Shown piece after piece: positions 50,505 through 59,384 of a DNA stretch of 62,693 nt. This DNA is from an uncultured Alistipes sp. (lineage in GTDB: Bacteria > Bacteroidota > Bacteroidia > Bacteroidales > Rikenellaceae). Under the pieces are notes generated by a model that searched no databases, had not been told where the DNA came from, and was given only the letters and a program-made list of their open reading frames with translations. A program made the translations under genes and the position numbers. Every line of letters begins with the position of its first letter. Positions within the stretch are counted from its first letter, which is position 1. The stretch covers positions 1-62,693 of the forward strand of contig NZ_CASFQD010000041.1 in the NCBI RefSeq assembly GCF_949296715.1. The letters run 5' to 3'.

Positions 50505-53234
50505 ATGAAATCGATTATCAAGGCTATATTTGCTGCGGCCCTTTCGCTTCCGGCGTTTGCCGTGCAGGCCGCGCAGGACAATATCGCTCCGCTGGCGCAT
50601 GCGACCGTTTCCGATTCGCTCTCGGACGGGTGCGGCGCGGCCTGCCTGAACGACGGCCTGATCCGCTACGACGGTCGCGGCGAGTGGGCCTGCAAGGGCT
50701 CCGTCGCCTCGTGGGGCGTGATGTACATGCCGTGGGCGCAGCTGGAGTGGGACGAGGAGGTTACGATCGAGCGCGTGGTGCTCTACGATCGTCCTTCGCT
50801 CGACGAGCACCTCGCGGGCGGCACGCTCCGCTTCAGCGACGGCTCGGCGGTCAGCGTTACGGAGATTCCCAATGACGGCTCGCCGTGCAGCGTGAGTTTC
50901 GCGCCCCGCAAGGTGAAGTGGCTGCGCTTCGAGGCGACCGACGGCGCCGGCAAGAACATCGGTCTCTCGGAGATCGAGGTCTTCCCGACGCGCGGCGAGG
51001 GCTCCGAGTTTGTCGAGTGGGTCGATCCCTGGATCGAGACCACGCGCGGCCGCTGGTTCTACTGCACGCCCGCGGCGCGTCCCTTCGGTATGGTGGCGGC
51101 ACACGCCTTCACGCGCAACAAAAATCAGGGCGGCGGCGGGTACAACTACAACTTCCCCGAGATACTGGGCTTCACGCAGATCAACGACTGGATGGTGGCA
51201 GGTCCGAATGTCATGCCGGCGGCCGGTGAGGTCGATCCCACGCAGGGCATGTCGGGCTGGAAATCGCATTTCGACCACGGAAGCGAGATCATCCAGCCGG
51301 GGTACCACCGGCTCTACCTCGACCGCTACCATGCGTGGGTCGAGTATACGTCGACCGACCGCGTGGCCTTCTATCGGGTGAACTACACCGAGGGCGGGCA
51401 CGGCAAGCTGATCGTCGATGCGGGCAGCCGCCTGGGCAACTGCTCGATGAACCGCGCGACGCTCCTGCGCAAGGATGACCGCACGATCGTCGGCGAGTTC
51501 TCGACGACCGACCGCTTCTGGGGCGGCCCGGACAGCGTCAAGCTCTGTTTCGTGCTGGAGTGCAACCGTCCCTTCGCAACGGTTGACGGCTGGAACGAGC
51601 AGGGGGTGATGCCCGATGCGGAGGTGATCGCCGGTGACGAGGCGGGCATGGTGCTCGACTTCGACCTGAAGGAGTCCGGTGAGGTGCTCTTCAAGATCGG
51701 CATGTCCTACACGAGTGTGGAGAATGCCGAGGCCAACCTGCGGGCGGAGCTCGACGGCTGGGATTTCGACGCCGTGCATGCCGAGTCGCGTGCCGTCTGG
51801 AACGGGATGCTGGGCCGCATGGCCGTCGAGGGCGGTACGGAGGCACAGCGGATCAAGTTCTACACCGACCTGTGGCACGTGCTGCTGGGCCGTCACAAGA
51901 TCAACGACGTGAACGGCTGGTATCCTGACTATGCAGGAGGACATTATGTTAACAATCGGTCTTCCGATCCGATGAAGCTGCGCCGGGTGCCGCTCGATGC
52001 GCAAGGTAACCCAACGTTCAATATGTATGGTTTTGATGGCCTTTGGCTTACGCAGTGGAATCTGAATGTGCTGTGGGGCCTTGCCTGGCCCGAGGTGCTG
52101 GATGATTTGACGGCCTGTCTGGTGCAGTATGCCGACAACGGCGGCCTGCTGCCGCGCGGTGGTTGCGCCGGTGGCTACTCGTTTATCATGACCGGCTGCC
52201 CCGCCTCGCATATGCTTGCAACGACCTATATGAAAGGGATCATGAAGAAGGCTGACCCCCTGCATGCATATGAGGTAATGAAGCGCAATCACATGCCGGG
52301 CGGCATGATGAGCCATGAAAGTGCAGATAACCTGAAGTTCTACATGCGTCACGGCTGGTGCCCCGAGAATGCCGGCAAGACGGTCGAGTGGGCCTATCAG
52401 GACTGGGCCTTGAGCCGCATGGCGGCCCGGCTGGGCAAGACAGCCGATGCCCGGATGTTCGAGCGCCGTGCGCACGCGTGGACGCCGCTCTTCAACGCGG
52501 AGCAGGGGCTGATCTTCCCCAAGAAGCGTGACGGAAGATGGTTGCACCTCGATCCGTTGAACGGCAAGGGCTGGGTTGAGGCCAATGCCTGGCAGGCTAC
52601 CTGGTCGCTGTCGTTCGACCTGCCGAAGCTCGTCGAGCTGATGGGCGGCGGCGACGCCTTCTGCGAGAAGCTCAACTACGCCTTCGAGCAGGCCCGCGCC
52701 TTCGATTTCGTTTATGAGTATGGCAGCGGCGGCTATGTCAGCTACGCCAACCAGCCCGGCTGCTCGAACGCCCACCTGTTCACCTACGGCGGCAAGCCGT
52801 GGCTCACGCAGTACTGGGTGCGTCAGGTCAAGGAGCACGCCTACGGCGGCATCACGCCCGACAAGGGTTACGGCGGCCACGACGAGGACCAGGGGCAGAT
52901 GGGCGGCATCAGCGCCCTGATGGCCATCGGCCTGTTCAGCGTCACGGGAACCGAGTCGGACGTGCCCTACTACGACATCACCTCGCCGATCTTCGACCGG
53001 GTGACCATCCGGCTCAACCCCGACTACTACGCCGGCAGCGAGTTCGTCATCACGACGCACGACAATTCGGCCGACAACTGCTACATCCAGCGTGCCGAGC
53101 TCAACGGCCGGCCGTGGGACTGCGCGCAGTTCGACCATGAGACCTTTGCCCGCGGCGGCAGTCTCGAACTCTGGCTCGGGGACCAACCCCAAAAGGAGTG
53201 GGGCCGTCTCGAATACTTCAAACCCGAAAAATAA
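50505..53234 (+). CDS. GH92 mannosidase with N-terminal F5/8-type domain
   Basis: The product is 909 residues from ATG 50505, with a signal peptide (FAVQAAQD). A galactose-binding-like (F5/8 type C) domain at ~25-160 (NIAPLAHATVSD to IGLSEIEVF) is followed by the GH92 core: FVEWVDPWIETTRGRWFY, TFNMYGFDGLWLTQWNLN and YGGHDEDQGQMGGISALMA (~787), a variant of the GNEDCGQMSAWY motif in which the acidic residues and GQM remain. This subtype probably differs in linkage from the first GH92. The stretch 51920-52340 is AT-richer and uses different codons from the rest of the gene. Fourth type of component in the operon after SusD. Confidence 0.88.
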   Translation: MKSIIKAIFAAALSLPAFAVQAAQDNIAPLAHATVSDSLSDGCGAACLNDGLIRYDGRGEWACKGSVASWGVMYMPWAQLEWDEEVTIERVVLYDRPSLDEHLAGGTLRFSDGSAVSVTEIPNDGSPCSVSFAPRKVKWLRFEATDGAGKNIGLSEIEVFPTRGEGSEFVEWVDPWIETTRGRWFYCTPAARPFGMVAAHAFTRNKNQGGGGYNYNFPEILGFTQINDWMVAGPNVMPAAGEVDPTQGMSGWKSHFDHGSEIIQPGYHRLYLDRYHAWVEYTSTDRVAFYRVNYTEGGHGKLIVDAGSRLGNCSMNRATLLRKDDRTIVGEFSTTDRFWGGPDSVKLCFVLECNRPFATVDGWNEQGVMPDAEVIAGDEAGMVLDFDLKESGEVLFKIGMSYTSVENAEANLRAELDGWDFDAVHAESRAVWNGMLGRMAVEGGTEAQRIKFYTDLWHVLLGRHKINDVNGWYPDYAGGHYVNNRSSDPMKLRRVPLDAQGNPTFNMYGFDGLWLTQWNLNVLWGLAWPEVLDDLTACLVQYADNGGLLPRGGCAGGYSFIMTGCPASHMLATTYMKGIMKKADPLHAYEVMKRNHMPGGMMSHESADNLKFYMRHGWCPENAGKTVEWAYQDWALSRMAARLGKTADARMFERRAHAWTPLFNAEQGLIFPKKRDGRWLHLDPLNGKGWVEANAWQATWSLSFDLPKLVELMGGGDAFCEKLNYAFEQARAFDFVYEYGSGGYVSYANQPGCSNAHLFTYGGKPWLTQYWVRQVKEHAYGGITPDKGYGGHDEDQGQMGGISALMAIGLFSVTGTESDVPYYDITSPIFDRVTIRLNPDYYAGSEFVITTHDNSADNCYIQRAELNGRPWDCAQFDHETFARGGSLELWLGDQPQKEWGRLEYFKPEK

Positions 53235-53255
53235 AACCACCAAAACAACACCGAT

Positions 53256-53720
53256 ATGAAAACGCTGTATGTTTTCCTTGCGGCCGCATGCGCCCTCGTG
53301 CTGGGCGGCTGCACCAACGATATGGAGAGCGGCAAGGGGTATCCCGCCCTGGAGATTGGCGACGCGACGCTCGTGTTCAAGATCGACAAGGTGATGCAGA
53401 ACGATACCGACGTGAAACCCTACTTCACCTTCTTCGACGACGTGACGCTGACGCTCACCTACCGCGACGGCAAGCCCGCGACGCTGACCTTCTCGCAGGA
53501 GGGCGCCCCCTTCCGCGTGACGGAGAAGGACTATACGGATGTCGAATGGGTGATCTACTCGGGCAGCACGCCCTATGAGATTCGCGAAAAGGAGAGCGGC
53601 GAGGTGATCTGCTACATGACGCGCGACCGGCTCGTCACCTTCCCCTTCCAGCTGGGCGCCCCCTCGAACAAATACGAATACCAGCTCCTGCCCGTTGAGG
53701 CGGAGACCGAAAACCGTTAG
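53256..53720 (+). CDS. Small lipoprotein of unknown function
   Basis: The product is 154 residues. The lipobox is VLGGC (Cys19), followed by TNDMESGKG. The remainder is rich in beta strands (DATLVFKIDKV, DVTLTLTYRDGK, VEWVIYSGS) and resembles small Ig-like or SusE-like folds, but I recognise no family. It lies 21 bases after GH92 and 4 bases before the DUF4961-like gene, so it is expected to be a surface component of the binding/degradation complex. Function unknown. Confidence 0.6.
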   Translation: MKTLYVFLAAACALVLGGCTNDMESGKGYPALEIGDATLVFKIDKVMQNDTDVKPYFTFFDDVTLTLTYRDGKPATLTFSQEGAPFRVTEKDYTDVEWVIYSGSTPYEIREKESGEVICYMTRDRLVTFPFQLGAPSNKYEYQLLPVEAETENR

Positions 53721-53724
53721 TTAA

Positions 53725-54705
53725 ATGAACCGAAATATGAAACGCTGTTACAGATACCTGGCAATTGCCGCCCTGGCCCTTGCGGTGGCGGGGTGCATGG
53801 AGTTCCTGGCCGTCAACCATCCCGAGACGGCACCGGTGAATACGGGCGTCGACGTCTCGTTCGACGTCAGCGTGGAGATCGACAAGGACATCGACCTCCG
53901 GACGACCCCCGTGGTAGCCATTCTGGCGCCCACGGCATGGAAGATGGCCGAGAATGCCGTCGTGACCTACACGACGAGCGATGCCTCGGGCACGATGGAG
54001 ATGCGGCTGGCGACCGACGCCGATCTGGACCCCTATACGGGCAATCCGTGGGCGACGGCCCTGAAGACCGGCTTCGGCACGAAAGGCAACTACGAGCCCG
54101 TGGAGTGGGTGACCTTCATCTCGACGGCCACGCACAACTGGGGTCCCGAGGACAAGTTCACCGGCACGGTCAACATCCACTTCACGACGGGTGAGGAGAA
54201 CCTGAAGACCAACCTGGCCTACTTCATCGGCAACACGCAGGACGGCGTGCACGGCGACCCGCAGTACTACCTGCTGCACGAGCAGCTGTTCGAGACGACG
54301 GGCGGCAGCAACGCCACGATCGACTACACGCTGCCCAAGATGTGTTCGGTCACGCCCGAGGCCTTCACGTGGGAGGATATCGTGGCGCTCCACTACGACG
54401 CCACGGTGCAGGTCGACGGCGTGGATTCGCCGCTGAAGGGGACCGACAAGGTCTACCTCATGGCGCGCGCCACCTACGACGGCGGTGCGCAGGAGGCCGT
54501 GGTCGACGTCGTGGGTTCGAAGACCCTCATGACGTCGACGGGCAAGGACAAGTGGGTGCTCTACATCTATCCCCACGAGTTCTTCGGCATTCCGGCTGAA
54601 AAGAGGATCGAAAACGTCAGCTTCTATATGGTCAACGAGGACAAGAGCATCGAGGTGAAGATGCCCGACGGCGAGGAGTTCTCGTTCCCGGAAAACAACA
54701 AGTAG
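53725..54705 (+). CDS. DUF4961-like surface lipoprotein
   Basis: The product is 326 residues (322 if started at ATG 53737). The lipobox is AVAGC followed by MEFLAVNHPE. The body appears to hold two or three beta-sandwich segments, with VSFDVSVEIDKD, VVAILAPTAWKMAEN and DKWVLYIYPHEFFG. It resembles the DUF4961 family, which is found almost only in Bacteroidota glycan loci after SusC/SusD. A binding role is likely, not proven. Start 4 bases after the previous stop and stop 3 bases before the next start show tight co-transcription. Confidence 0.6.
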   Translation: MNRNMKRCYRYLAIAALALAVAGCMEFLAVNHPETAPVNTGVDVSFDVSVEIDKDIDLRTTPVVAILAPTAWKMAENAVVTYTTSDASGTMEMRLATDADLDPYTGNPWATALKTGFGTKGNYEPVEWVTFISTATHNWGPEDKFTGTVNIHFTTGEENLKTNLAYFIGNTQDGVHGDPQYYLLHEQLFETTGGSNATIDYTLPKMCSVTPEAFTWEDIVALHYDATVQVDGVDSPLKGTDKVYLMARATYDGGAQEAVVDVVGSKTLMTSTGKDKWVLYIYPHEFFGIPAEKRIENVSFYMVNEDKSIEVKMPDGEEFSFPENNK

Positions 54706-54708
54706 GCC

Positions 54709-56136
54709 ATGAAACGGCTGATCCTTATCGTGCTGTTCGTGTGCTGCGCGTGCCTCGTGCGTGCGCAGCACCTCGAACTGCCGCCTCTCTTCGCTTCAGG
54801 GATGGTGCTCCAGCAGCAGTCGGATGTGGAGTTGTGGGGCTGGGCCCGTCCCGGAGCGAAGATTCGTGTGCGGACCAGCTGGTCCCGGGCACGTGCCGAG
54901 GCCGTGTCGGACAGCCGGGGCCGCTGGAGTGTCTCCCTGCATACGCCGGAAGCAGGGTATGAACCCCGCACGCTGACGGTCGAGAGCGCCGGCGAGCGGA
55001 TCGACCTGGAGGACGTGCTCATCGGCGACGTCTGGTTCGTCGGCGGGCAGAGCAACATGCAGATGAACTTCCGAGGCAATCCCGACCAGCCGGTCGAGCA
55101 TGCGCAGGAGATTCTGCTGCGCAGCAACCGTCGGGGCGTGCGGCTCTTCCGCGTGGAGAACGGCTATGCACTCGCACCGAGCGACACGCTGCGCATCGAC
55201 GGCGCCTGGGGACCGGCCGATCCCGAACATGTCAGGGAGTTCAGCGTCGTGGGGTATCTCTTCGGCGAGACGCTCAACGACGTGGTCGACATTCCGATCG
55301 GGCTGGTGCAGTCGGCCCACGGCGGCTCCACGGCCGAGGCGTGGCTCGACCGCGCGACGCTCGAGCGCTTCGGCGGCTTCGACCTCGACCTCACGCCCGA
55401 AAAGATCGACCCCGTGTGGTATGCCGTCCAGCCGATGGTGCTCTACAACCGGATGCTGGCCCCGCTGCTGCCCTTGCGCGTCAAGGGGGTGATCTGGTAT
55501 CAGGGCGAGGCGAACGTGCAGCGTCCGCAGCAGTACCGCGACCTGTTCACCTGCCTGATCGGGACGTGGCGCCGCTACTTCCGCAATCCCGACATGCCCT
55601 TCTACTTCGTGCAGATCGCTCCCTACGAATACGAGGGCGCCAACTCGGCCGAGCTGCGCGAGGCGCAGTTGCAGGTGATGCAGCGCGTGCCGAACACGGG
55701 CATGGCCGTGACGCTCGACGTGGGTGAGCGTTACGTGATCCACCCCGCCCGCAAGGAGGTGGTGGGGCAGCGCCTGGCCTACTGGGCGCTCAACCGCGAC
55801 TACGGCCATCCGGCCTTCGGGTGCCGCGGCCCCGAGTTCCGCTCGATGGAGGTCGTCGAGGGGCGTGCCCGCCTGAAGTTCGACTATGCGCCCAACGGGC
55901 TCTCGTTCTTCGGCAGGGAGCCCTCGGGCTTCGAGGTTGCCGGCGAGGACCGCGTCTTCCATCCCGCCGAGGCCCGCATCGTCCCGGCCTTCTGGGGCAA
56001 CGAGGGGCTGGAGGTGTGGAGCGACGAGGTGCCCGAGCCCGTTGCCGTGCGCTACGGCTACACGAACTACGTCGACGGCTCGCTCTACAATACCGAGGGG
56101 CTTCCGGCCTCGTCGTTCCGAACAGATAACTGGTAA
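54709..56136 (+). CDS. Sialate O-acetylesterase-like (SGNH) esterase
   Basis: The product is 475 residues with a signal peptide (LVRAQH). The SASA pattern is clear: LFASGMVLQQQSDVELWGWA, FVGGQSNMQM (nucleophile Ser), VQSAHGGSTAEAWL, VIWYQGEANVQ (oxyanion Asn region) and the catalytic HPARKEVVGQRLA near the end. These enzymes remove O-acetyl groups from glycans, not only sialic acid. In this operon it may deacetylate mannose or HexNAc residues. Periplasmic or surface; no lipobox is convincing. Confidence 0.9.
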   Translation: MKRLILIVLFVCCACLVRAQHLELPPLFASGMVLQQQSDVELWGWARPGAKIRVRTSWSRARAEAVSDSRGRWSVSLHTPEAGYEPRTLTVESAGERIDLEDVLIGDVWFVGGQSNMQMNFRGNPDQPVEHAQEILLRSNRRGVRLFRVENGYALAPSDTLRIDGAWGPADPEHVREFSVVGYLFGETLNDVVDIPIGLVQSAHGGSTAEAWLDRATLERFGGFDLDLTPEKIDPVWYAVQPMVLYNRMLAPLLPLRVKGVIWYQGEANVQRPQQYRDLFTCLIGTWRRYFRNPDMPFYFVQIAPYEYEGANSAELREAQLQVMQRVPNTGMAVTLDVGERYVIHPARKEVVGQRLAYWALNRDYGHPAFGCRGPEFRSMEVVEGRARLKFDYAPNGLSFFGREPSGFEVAGEDRVFHPAEARIVPAFWGNEGLEVWSDEVPEPVAVRYGYTNYVDGSLYNTEGLPASSFRTDNW

Positions 56137-56140
56137 TCGC

Positions 56141-57691
56141 ATGCGGGGCAGGATCATCTGCGGCTGTGCCGCCTCTTTGGCATTCGGCGCCTGTGCGGTG
56201 CCGGCGGCCGATCCGCGTCCGAACGTGCTCTTCATCCTGGCCGACGACCTGGGCTACGGCGACCTGTCGGTCTACAATCCGCAGGGGCGCATCCGCACGC
56301 CCCATCTTGACCGCCTGGCCTCCGAGGGGGTGCGCTTCACCAACGCGCACAGCTCGGCGGCGGTCTCCACGCCGACGCGCTACGGCCTCTTGACGGGCTG
56401 CTGCCCCTGGCGGGGCCCGCTCAAGCAGGGGGTGATCTGGACGTGGGCCGATCCGCTGCTGACCGGCGAACGGACGCTTCCCGCGATGCTGCGCGAGGCG
56501 GGGTACGCCACCGCGCTGGTCGGAAAGTGGCATCTGGGAATCGGCTTCGCCACGACGGACGGGGCGCCGGTGGACCGGGCCGCGAACGGGGCGAATGTCG
56601 ACTACACGCAGCCGCTGACGGACGGCCCCACGCACCACGGCTTCGACTATTACTACGGCGACGACGTGCCTAATTTTCCGCCCTACGCCTTCATCGAGAA
56701 CGACCGCTTCCCGGAGATTCCCGACCGCCCCTTCGAGGAGGGGATGCCCGGCGTGCCGGGCGTCATGGCGGCGTCGTGGCGGCCCGAGCGGCTGCTTGCC
56801 GTCGAGACCGAAAAGGCCGTGGCCTATATCCGCGAGCACCGCGACGGGCCCTTCTTCCTGATGGTCAGCCTCACGGCGCCCCACACGCCCATCGCCCCGT
56901 CGTCCGGATTCGAGGGGCACAGCCGCGCAGGGCGCTACGGCGACTTCGTCGAGGAGATGGACCACCGCATCGGGGAGATGCTCGCGGCGCTGCGCGACGC
57001 AGGGATCGAGGAGCGGACCATTGTGGTCTTTTCGTCGGACAACGGCTCGTCGTTCCAGGACGGCGGCACGGCCGGCGGGGAGCGCTACGGCGGCCGGTTC
57101 GGGTCGATCCTCGACCTGGGGCACAATCCGAGCGGGCGTTTCCGCGGCATGAAGTCCGATTCGTGGGAGGGCGGGCACCGCATCCCGTTCCTCGTGCGCT
57201 GGCCCGGAGTGATTCCCGCGGGAATGGTGTCGGACGCCCTCACGTGCGACCTGGACCTCTATGCGACGCTGGCCGACGTGACGGGCATGACCCTCGCGGC
57301 GGGGGAGGCCGTCGACAGTCGGTCGCTCATGCCCCTGCTGCGTGGCGGGGAGCCTTCGCGCACGTCGCTCGTCGCGCAGTCCGGAAACGGAATCCTCTGC
57401 TACATCGGCGACGGGTGGAAACTCATCGCCGGTTCGGGCTCGGGCGGCTCGCTCAACCCCTACGGCGCGGCCGATCTCCTGCCCGAGTATGACGCGGCGT
57501 CGGGCCGGTGGCGCAACGTGCAGCTCTACAACCTGGAGTCCGATCCCGAGGAGCGTTACGACCGGGCGGCCCTCCATCCGCAGCGGGTCGCGCGGATGAT
57601 GGAGGCGCTGGCCGGCGAGGTCCGCCGCGGCGGCACCGTCGCCGACTGGGCGCAGGTCGCATGGACGGCCTCCGTCGCGCAAAAGGAATAA
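56141..57691 (+). CDS. Sulfatase, serine-type S1 family
   Basis: The product is 516 residues from ATG 56141, 4 bases after the previous stop; the longer frame overlaps the esterase gene. A signal peptide with Cys (AFGAC) precedes RPNVLFILADDLGYGDLS, which holds the calcium-binding DD. The activation motif is S-T-P-T-R (~76) followed by YGLLTG: here Ser, not Cys, would become formylglycine, so an anaerobic sulfatase-maturing enzyme encoded elsewhere is needed. GKWHLG, APHTP and DNGSS motifs follow. It removes sulfate from a sugar; position and sugar are not readable. Same operon. Confidence 0.92.
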   Translation: MRGRIICGCAASLAFGACAVPAADPRPNVLFILADDLGYGDLSVYNPQGRIRTPHLDRLASEGVRFTNAHSSAAVSTPTRYGLLTGCCPWRGPLKQGVIWTWADPLLTGERTLPAMLREAGYATALVGKWHLGIGFATTDGAPVDRAANGANVDYTQPLTDGPTHHGFDYYYGDDVPNFPPYAFIENDRFPEIPDRPFEEGMPGVPGVMAASWRPERLLAVETEKAVAYIREHRDGPFFLMVSLTAPHTPIAPSSGFEGHSRAGRYGDFVEEMDHRIGEMLAALRDAGIEERTIVVFSSDNGSSFQDGGTAGGERYGGRFGSILDLGHNPSGRFRGMKSDSWEGGHRIPFLVRWPGVIPAGMVSDALTCDLDLYATLADVTGMTLAAGEAVDSRSLMPLLRGGEPSRTSLVAQSGNGILCYIGDGWKLIAGSGSGGSLNPYGAADLLPEYDAASGRWRNVQLYNLESDPEERYDRAALHPQRVARMMEALAGEVRRGGTVADWAQVAWTASVAQKE

Positions 57692-57720
57692 ACTGTCACA
57701 CCCTAAAATAATCTTGTACC

Positions 57721-58833
57721 ATGAAAACTCTTGCAATCTGCTGTTCGCTGCCGCTGTTGCTGGCGGCCGCATCCTGTGGGTCGAACGCTCCGGCGGAGAA
57801 GTATCCCGCGCATGTCGACACCGGTTTCACGACGGTCTATTCGCCCGACGAGGGCGGCGTGACCGGCTCGGACGGTACGATCTCGATCCTGCTCGACGAC
57901 GGCACGTCGCTCTTCATGACGGGTGACTGCTTCCTGGGCAAGGTGGTCGACGGGAAACGCGACCTGAACCTCCAGATGATCAACAACTCGCTGAACCACA
58001 TTGCGGCCGACGGCTCCTACCTCGGCGCCTACTACGGCGGTACGCCCGAAGCGCCGGCGTCGCTCTGCACGCCGCTCGAGGCGGCCACTTCGCAGTACAC
58101 CTACTGGTACTGGCCCGGCCACGGCTTCCAGCGCGGCAGCACGCTCTACCTCTACATGACGAAGCTCTATCAGGGCGGCGAGGGCCAGTGGGGCTTCCGC
58201 TTCGGCGGCACGGATTTCGTGCGCATCGACATGAGCGACTACAGCGTGCTCTCGATTGAGGAGGCCTACGACATCAACTGCCCCATCCATTGGGGACACT
58301 GCGTGCTCAAGCTGGACGACTGGTACTATGTCTACGGCACGCGCTCGGGCGCGGGCTACGACCCGGCGCAGCTCTGCGTCTCGCGTGCGAAGTTCGACGA
58401 GCAGACCGACCGCATGGGCGCCTATGAGTATTTCGACGGCAAGGGCTGGAGCAGCGATCCCGCGGCCGCGGCTGCCTGCGAGGGGCTCGACGTGTCGGTT
58501 TCGGAGCAGTTCTCCGTCTTCGCATACGACGGCCGCTACGTGCTGCTCACGCAGCGCCGCGCCCAGCAGGCCGGGGATATCTACTCCTACATCGCCGATA
58601 CGCCCGTGGGCCCGTGGTATAACAAGAAGCTGCTCTACGCCACGACGGAGCAGATCGAGGATCCCGAGCTCTTCACCTACAACGCGATGGCCCATCCGCA
58701 GTTCATCAACGAGCGCGGCGAGCTGCTCTTCTGCTACAACATCAACAGCTACAACCTGAAGAAACCCTATCTCGACGCTTCGACCTACCGGCCCGTCTTC
58801 CTGCGCGTGCCGATGAGCGTAATTCTCGAATAG
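57721..58833 (+). CDS. Propeller-like lipoprotein (DUF5005/GH-related), unknown function
   Basis: The product is 370 residues. The lipobox is AAASC (Cys19). The body has repeated 'strand-turn-aromatic' blades, such as GTSLFMTGDCFLG, STLYLYMTKLY, HCVLKLDDWYYVYGTRSG and GRYVLLTQRRAQQAGDIYSY, as in five-bladed beta-propellers of GH43/GH117 type and of DUF5005 or DUF4185 proteins. The acidic residues expected for a GH43 triad cannot be assigned with confidence. Last gene of the operon, 29 bases after the sulfatase, followed by a terminator. It may be a glycosidase or a binding protein. Confidence 0.55.
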   Translation: MKTLAICCSLPLLLAAASCGSNAPAEKYPAHVDTGFTTVYSPDEGGVTGSDGTISILLDDGTSLFMTGDCFLGKVVDGKRDLNLQMINNSLNHIAADGSYLGAYYGGTPEAPASLCTPLEAATSQYTYWYWPGHGFQRGSTLYLYMTKLYQGGEGQWGFRFGGTDFVRIDMSDYSVLSIEEAYDINCPIHWGHCVLKLDDWYYVYGTRSGAGYDPAQLCVSRAKFDEQTDRMGAYEYFDGKGWSSDPAAAAACEGLDVSVSEQFSVFAYDGRYVLLTQRRAQQAGDIYSYIADTPVGPWYNKKLLYATTEQIEDPELFTYNAMAHPQFINERGELLFCYNINSYNLKKPYLDASTYRPVFLRVPMSVILE

Positions 58834-59055
58834 GGAGCTTCGGACGGAGCCCTTTCCGGGCGGATCGCCCGCCGGTATGGAAACGGACAGCGGCCTTCGC
58901 GGTTGCTGTCCGTTTTCTTTGTCCTGTGGGCGCGGCGGGTGAGGGGTGGAATGTGGCGGCGTTGGCTGTCTGTGCATCCGGGGCAGGGTGCAGGTCGGTA
59001 AAGTGCGACAGTGCGATCACCCGGCCCGTGCTGCGGTAGTGCGGCCCGCGGCGGC
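58834..59055. other. Spacer after the third PUL block
   Basis: Holds the terminator at 58881-58918; otherwise nothing recognisable. Confidence 0.6.
58881..58918 (+). terminator. Terminator of the isomerase-led operon
   Basis: AAACGGACAGC pairs with GCTGTCCGTTT around GGCCTTCGCGGTT, followed by further T residues. Confidence 0.85.
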
Positions 59056-59135
59056 CTGCTTTCCTCTTGCTTTCCTCCTGCTTTCCTCCTGCTTTCCTCC
59101 TGCTTCTCCTGCTCCTCCTGCTCCTCCTGCTCCTA
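59056..59135. repeat. Polypyrimidine tandem repeats
   Basis: Four 11-bp units (CTGCTTTCCTC, the second with a C-to-T change) at 59056-59099 pass into four 9-bp units (CTGCTCCTC-like) at 59100-59135, and the C/T-rich tract continues to about 59180. One strand is almost only purine. It lies between a terminator and a tRNA gene; no coding role is evident. Confidence 0.85.
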
Positions 59136-59192
59136 CCTGTTTCTTCCTGCCTTCTGCTGCCTCTCCTGTCTTCTGCTCGTCTGCCGGATAAA

Positions 59193-59228
59193 ACGAAAAC
59201 CCCCGCGAGACTTTCGTCTGCGGGGGTT
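59193..59228 (-). terminator. Terminator of tRNA-Leu(CAG)
   Basis: AACCCCCGC pairs with GCGGGGGTT around AGACGAAAGTCTC, followed on the reverse strand by TTTTCGTTTT. Confidence 0.85.
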
Positions 59229-59233
59229 GCCAG

Positions 59234-59315
59234 TGCCCAGGACAGGAATCGAACCTGCACGCCTTGCGGCACACGCACCTGAAACGTGCGCGTCTACCTA
59301 TTCCGCCACCTGGGC
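59234..59315 (-). tRNA. tRNA-Leu(CAG)
   Basis: On the reverse strand GCCCAGG pairs with CCTGGGC. The anticodon stem CACGT/GCGTG closes loop TTCAGGT, giving anticodon CAG. The long variable arm (TGCCGCAAGGCG) marks a class II tRNA. T arm GCAGG-TTCGATT-CCTGT. CCA is not encoded. Confidence 0.96.
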
Positions 59316-59335
59316 TTTTCTGGAATTGCGGTGTG

Positions 59336-59365
59336 CAAAAGTAATACTTTTTTCTGAATCGGCAA
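59336..59365 (-). promoter_or_regulatory. Promoter of tRNA-Leu(CAG)
   Basis: On the reverse strand TTG, 19 bases, TACTTTTG (59336-59343), 20 bases ahead of the tRNA. Confidence 0.75.
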
Positions 59366-59384
59366 GAGTTTTTCGAAAAAAAAT

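Noticed and set aside
59056..59180. CRISPR array
   Set aside because: Units are 9-11 bp, directly adjacent and without unique spacers.
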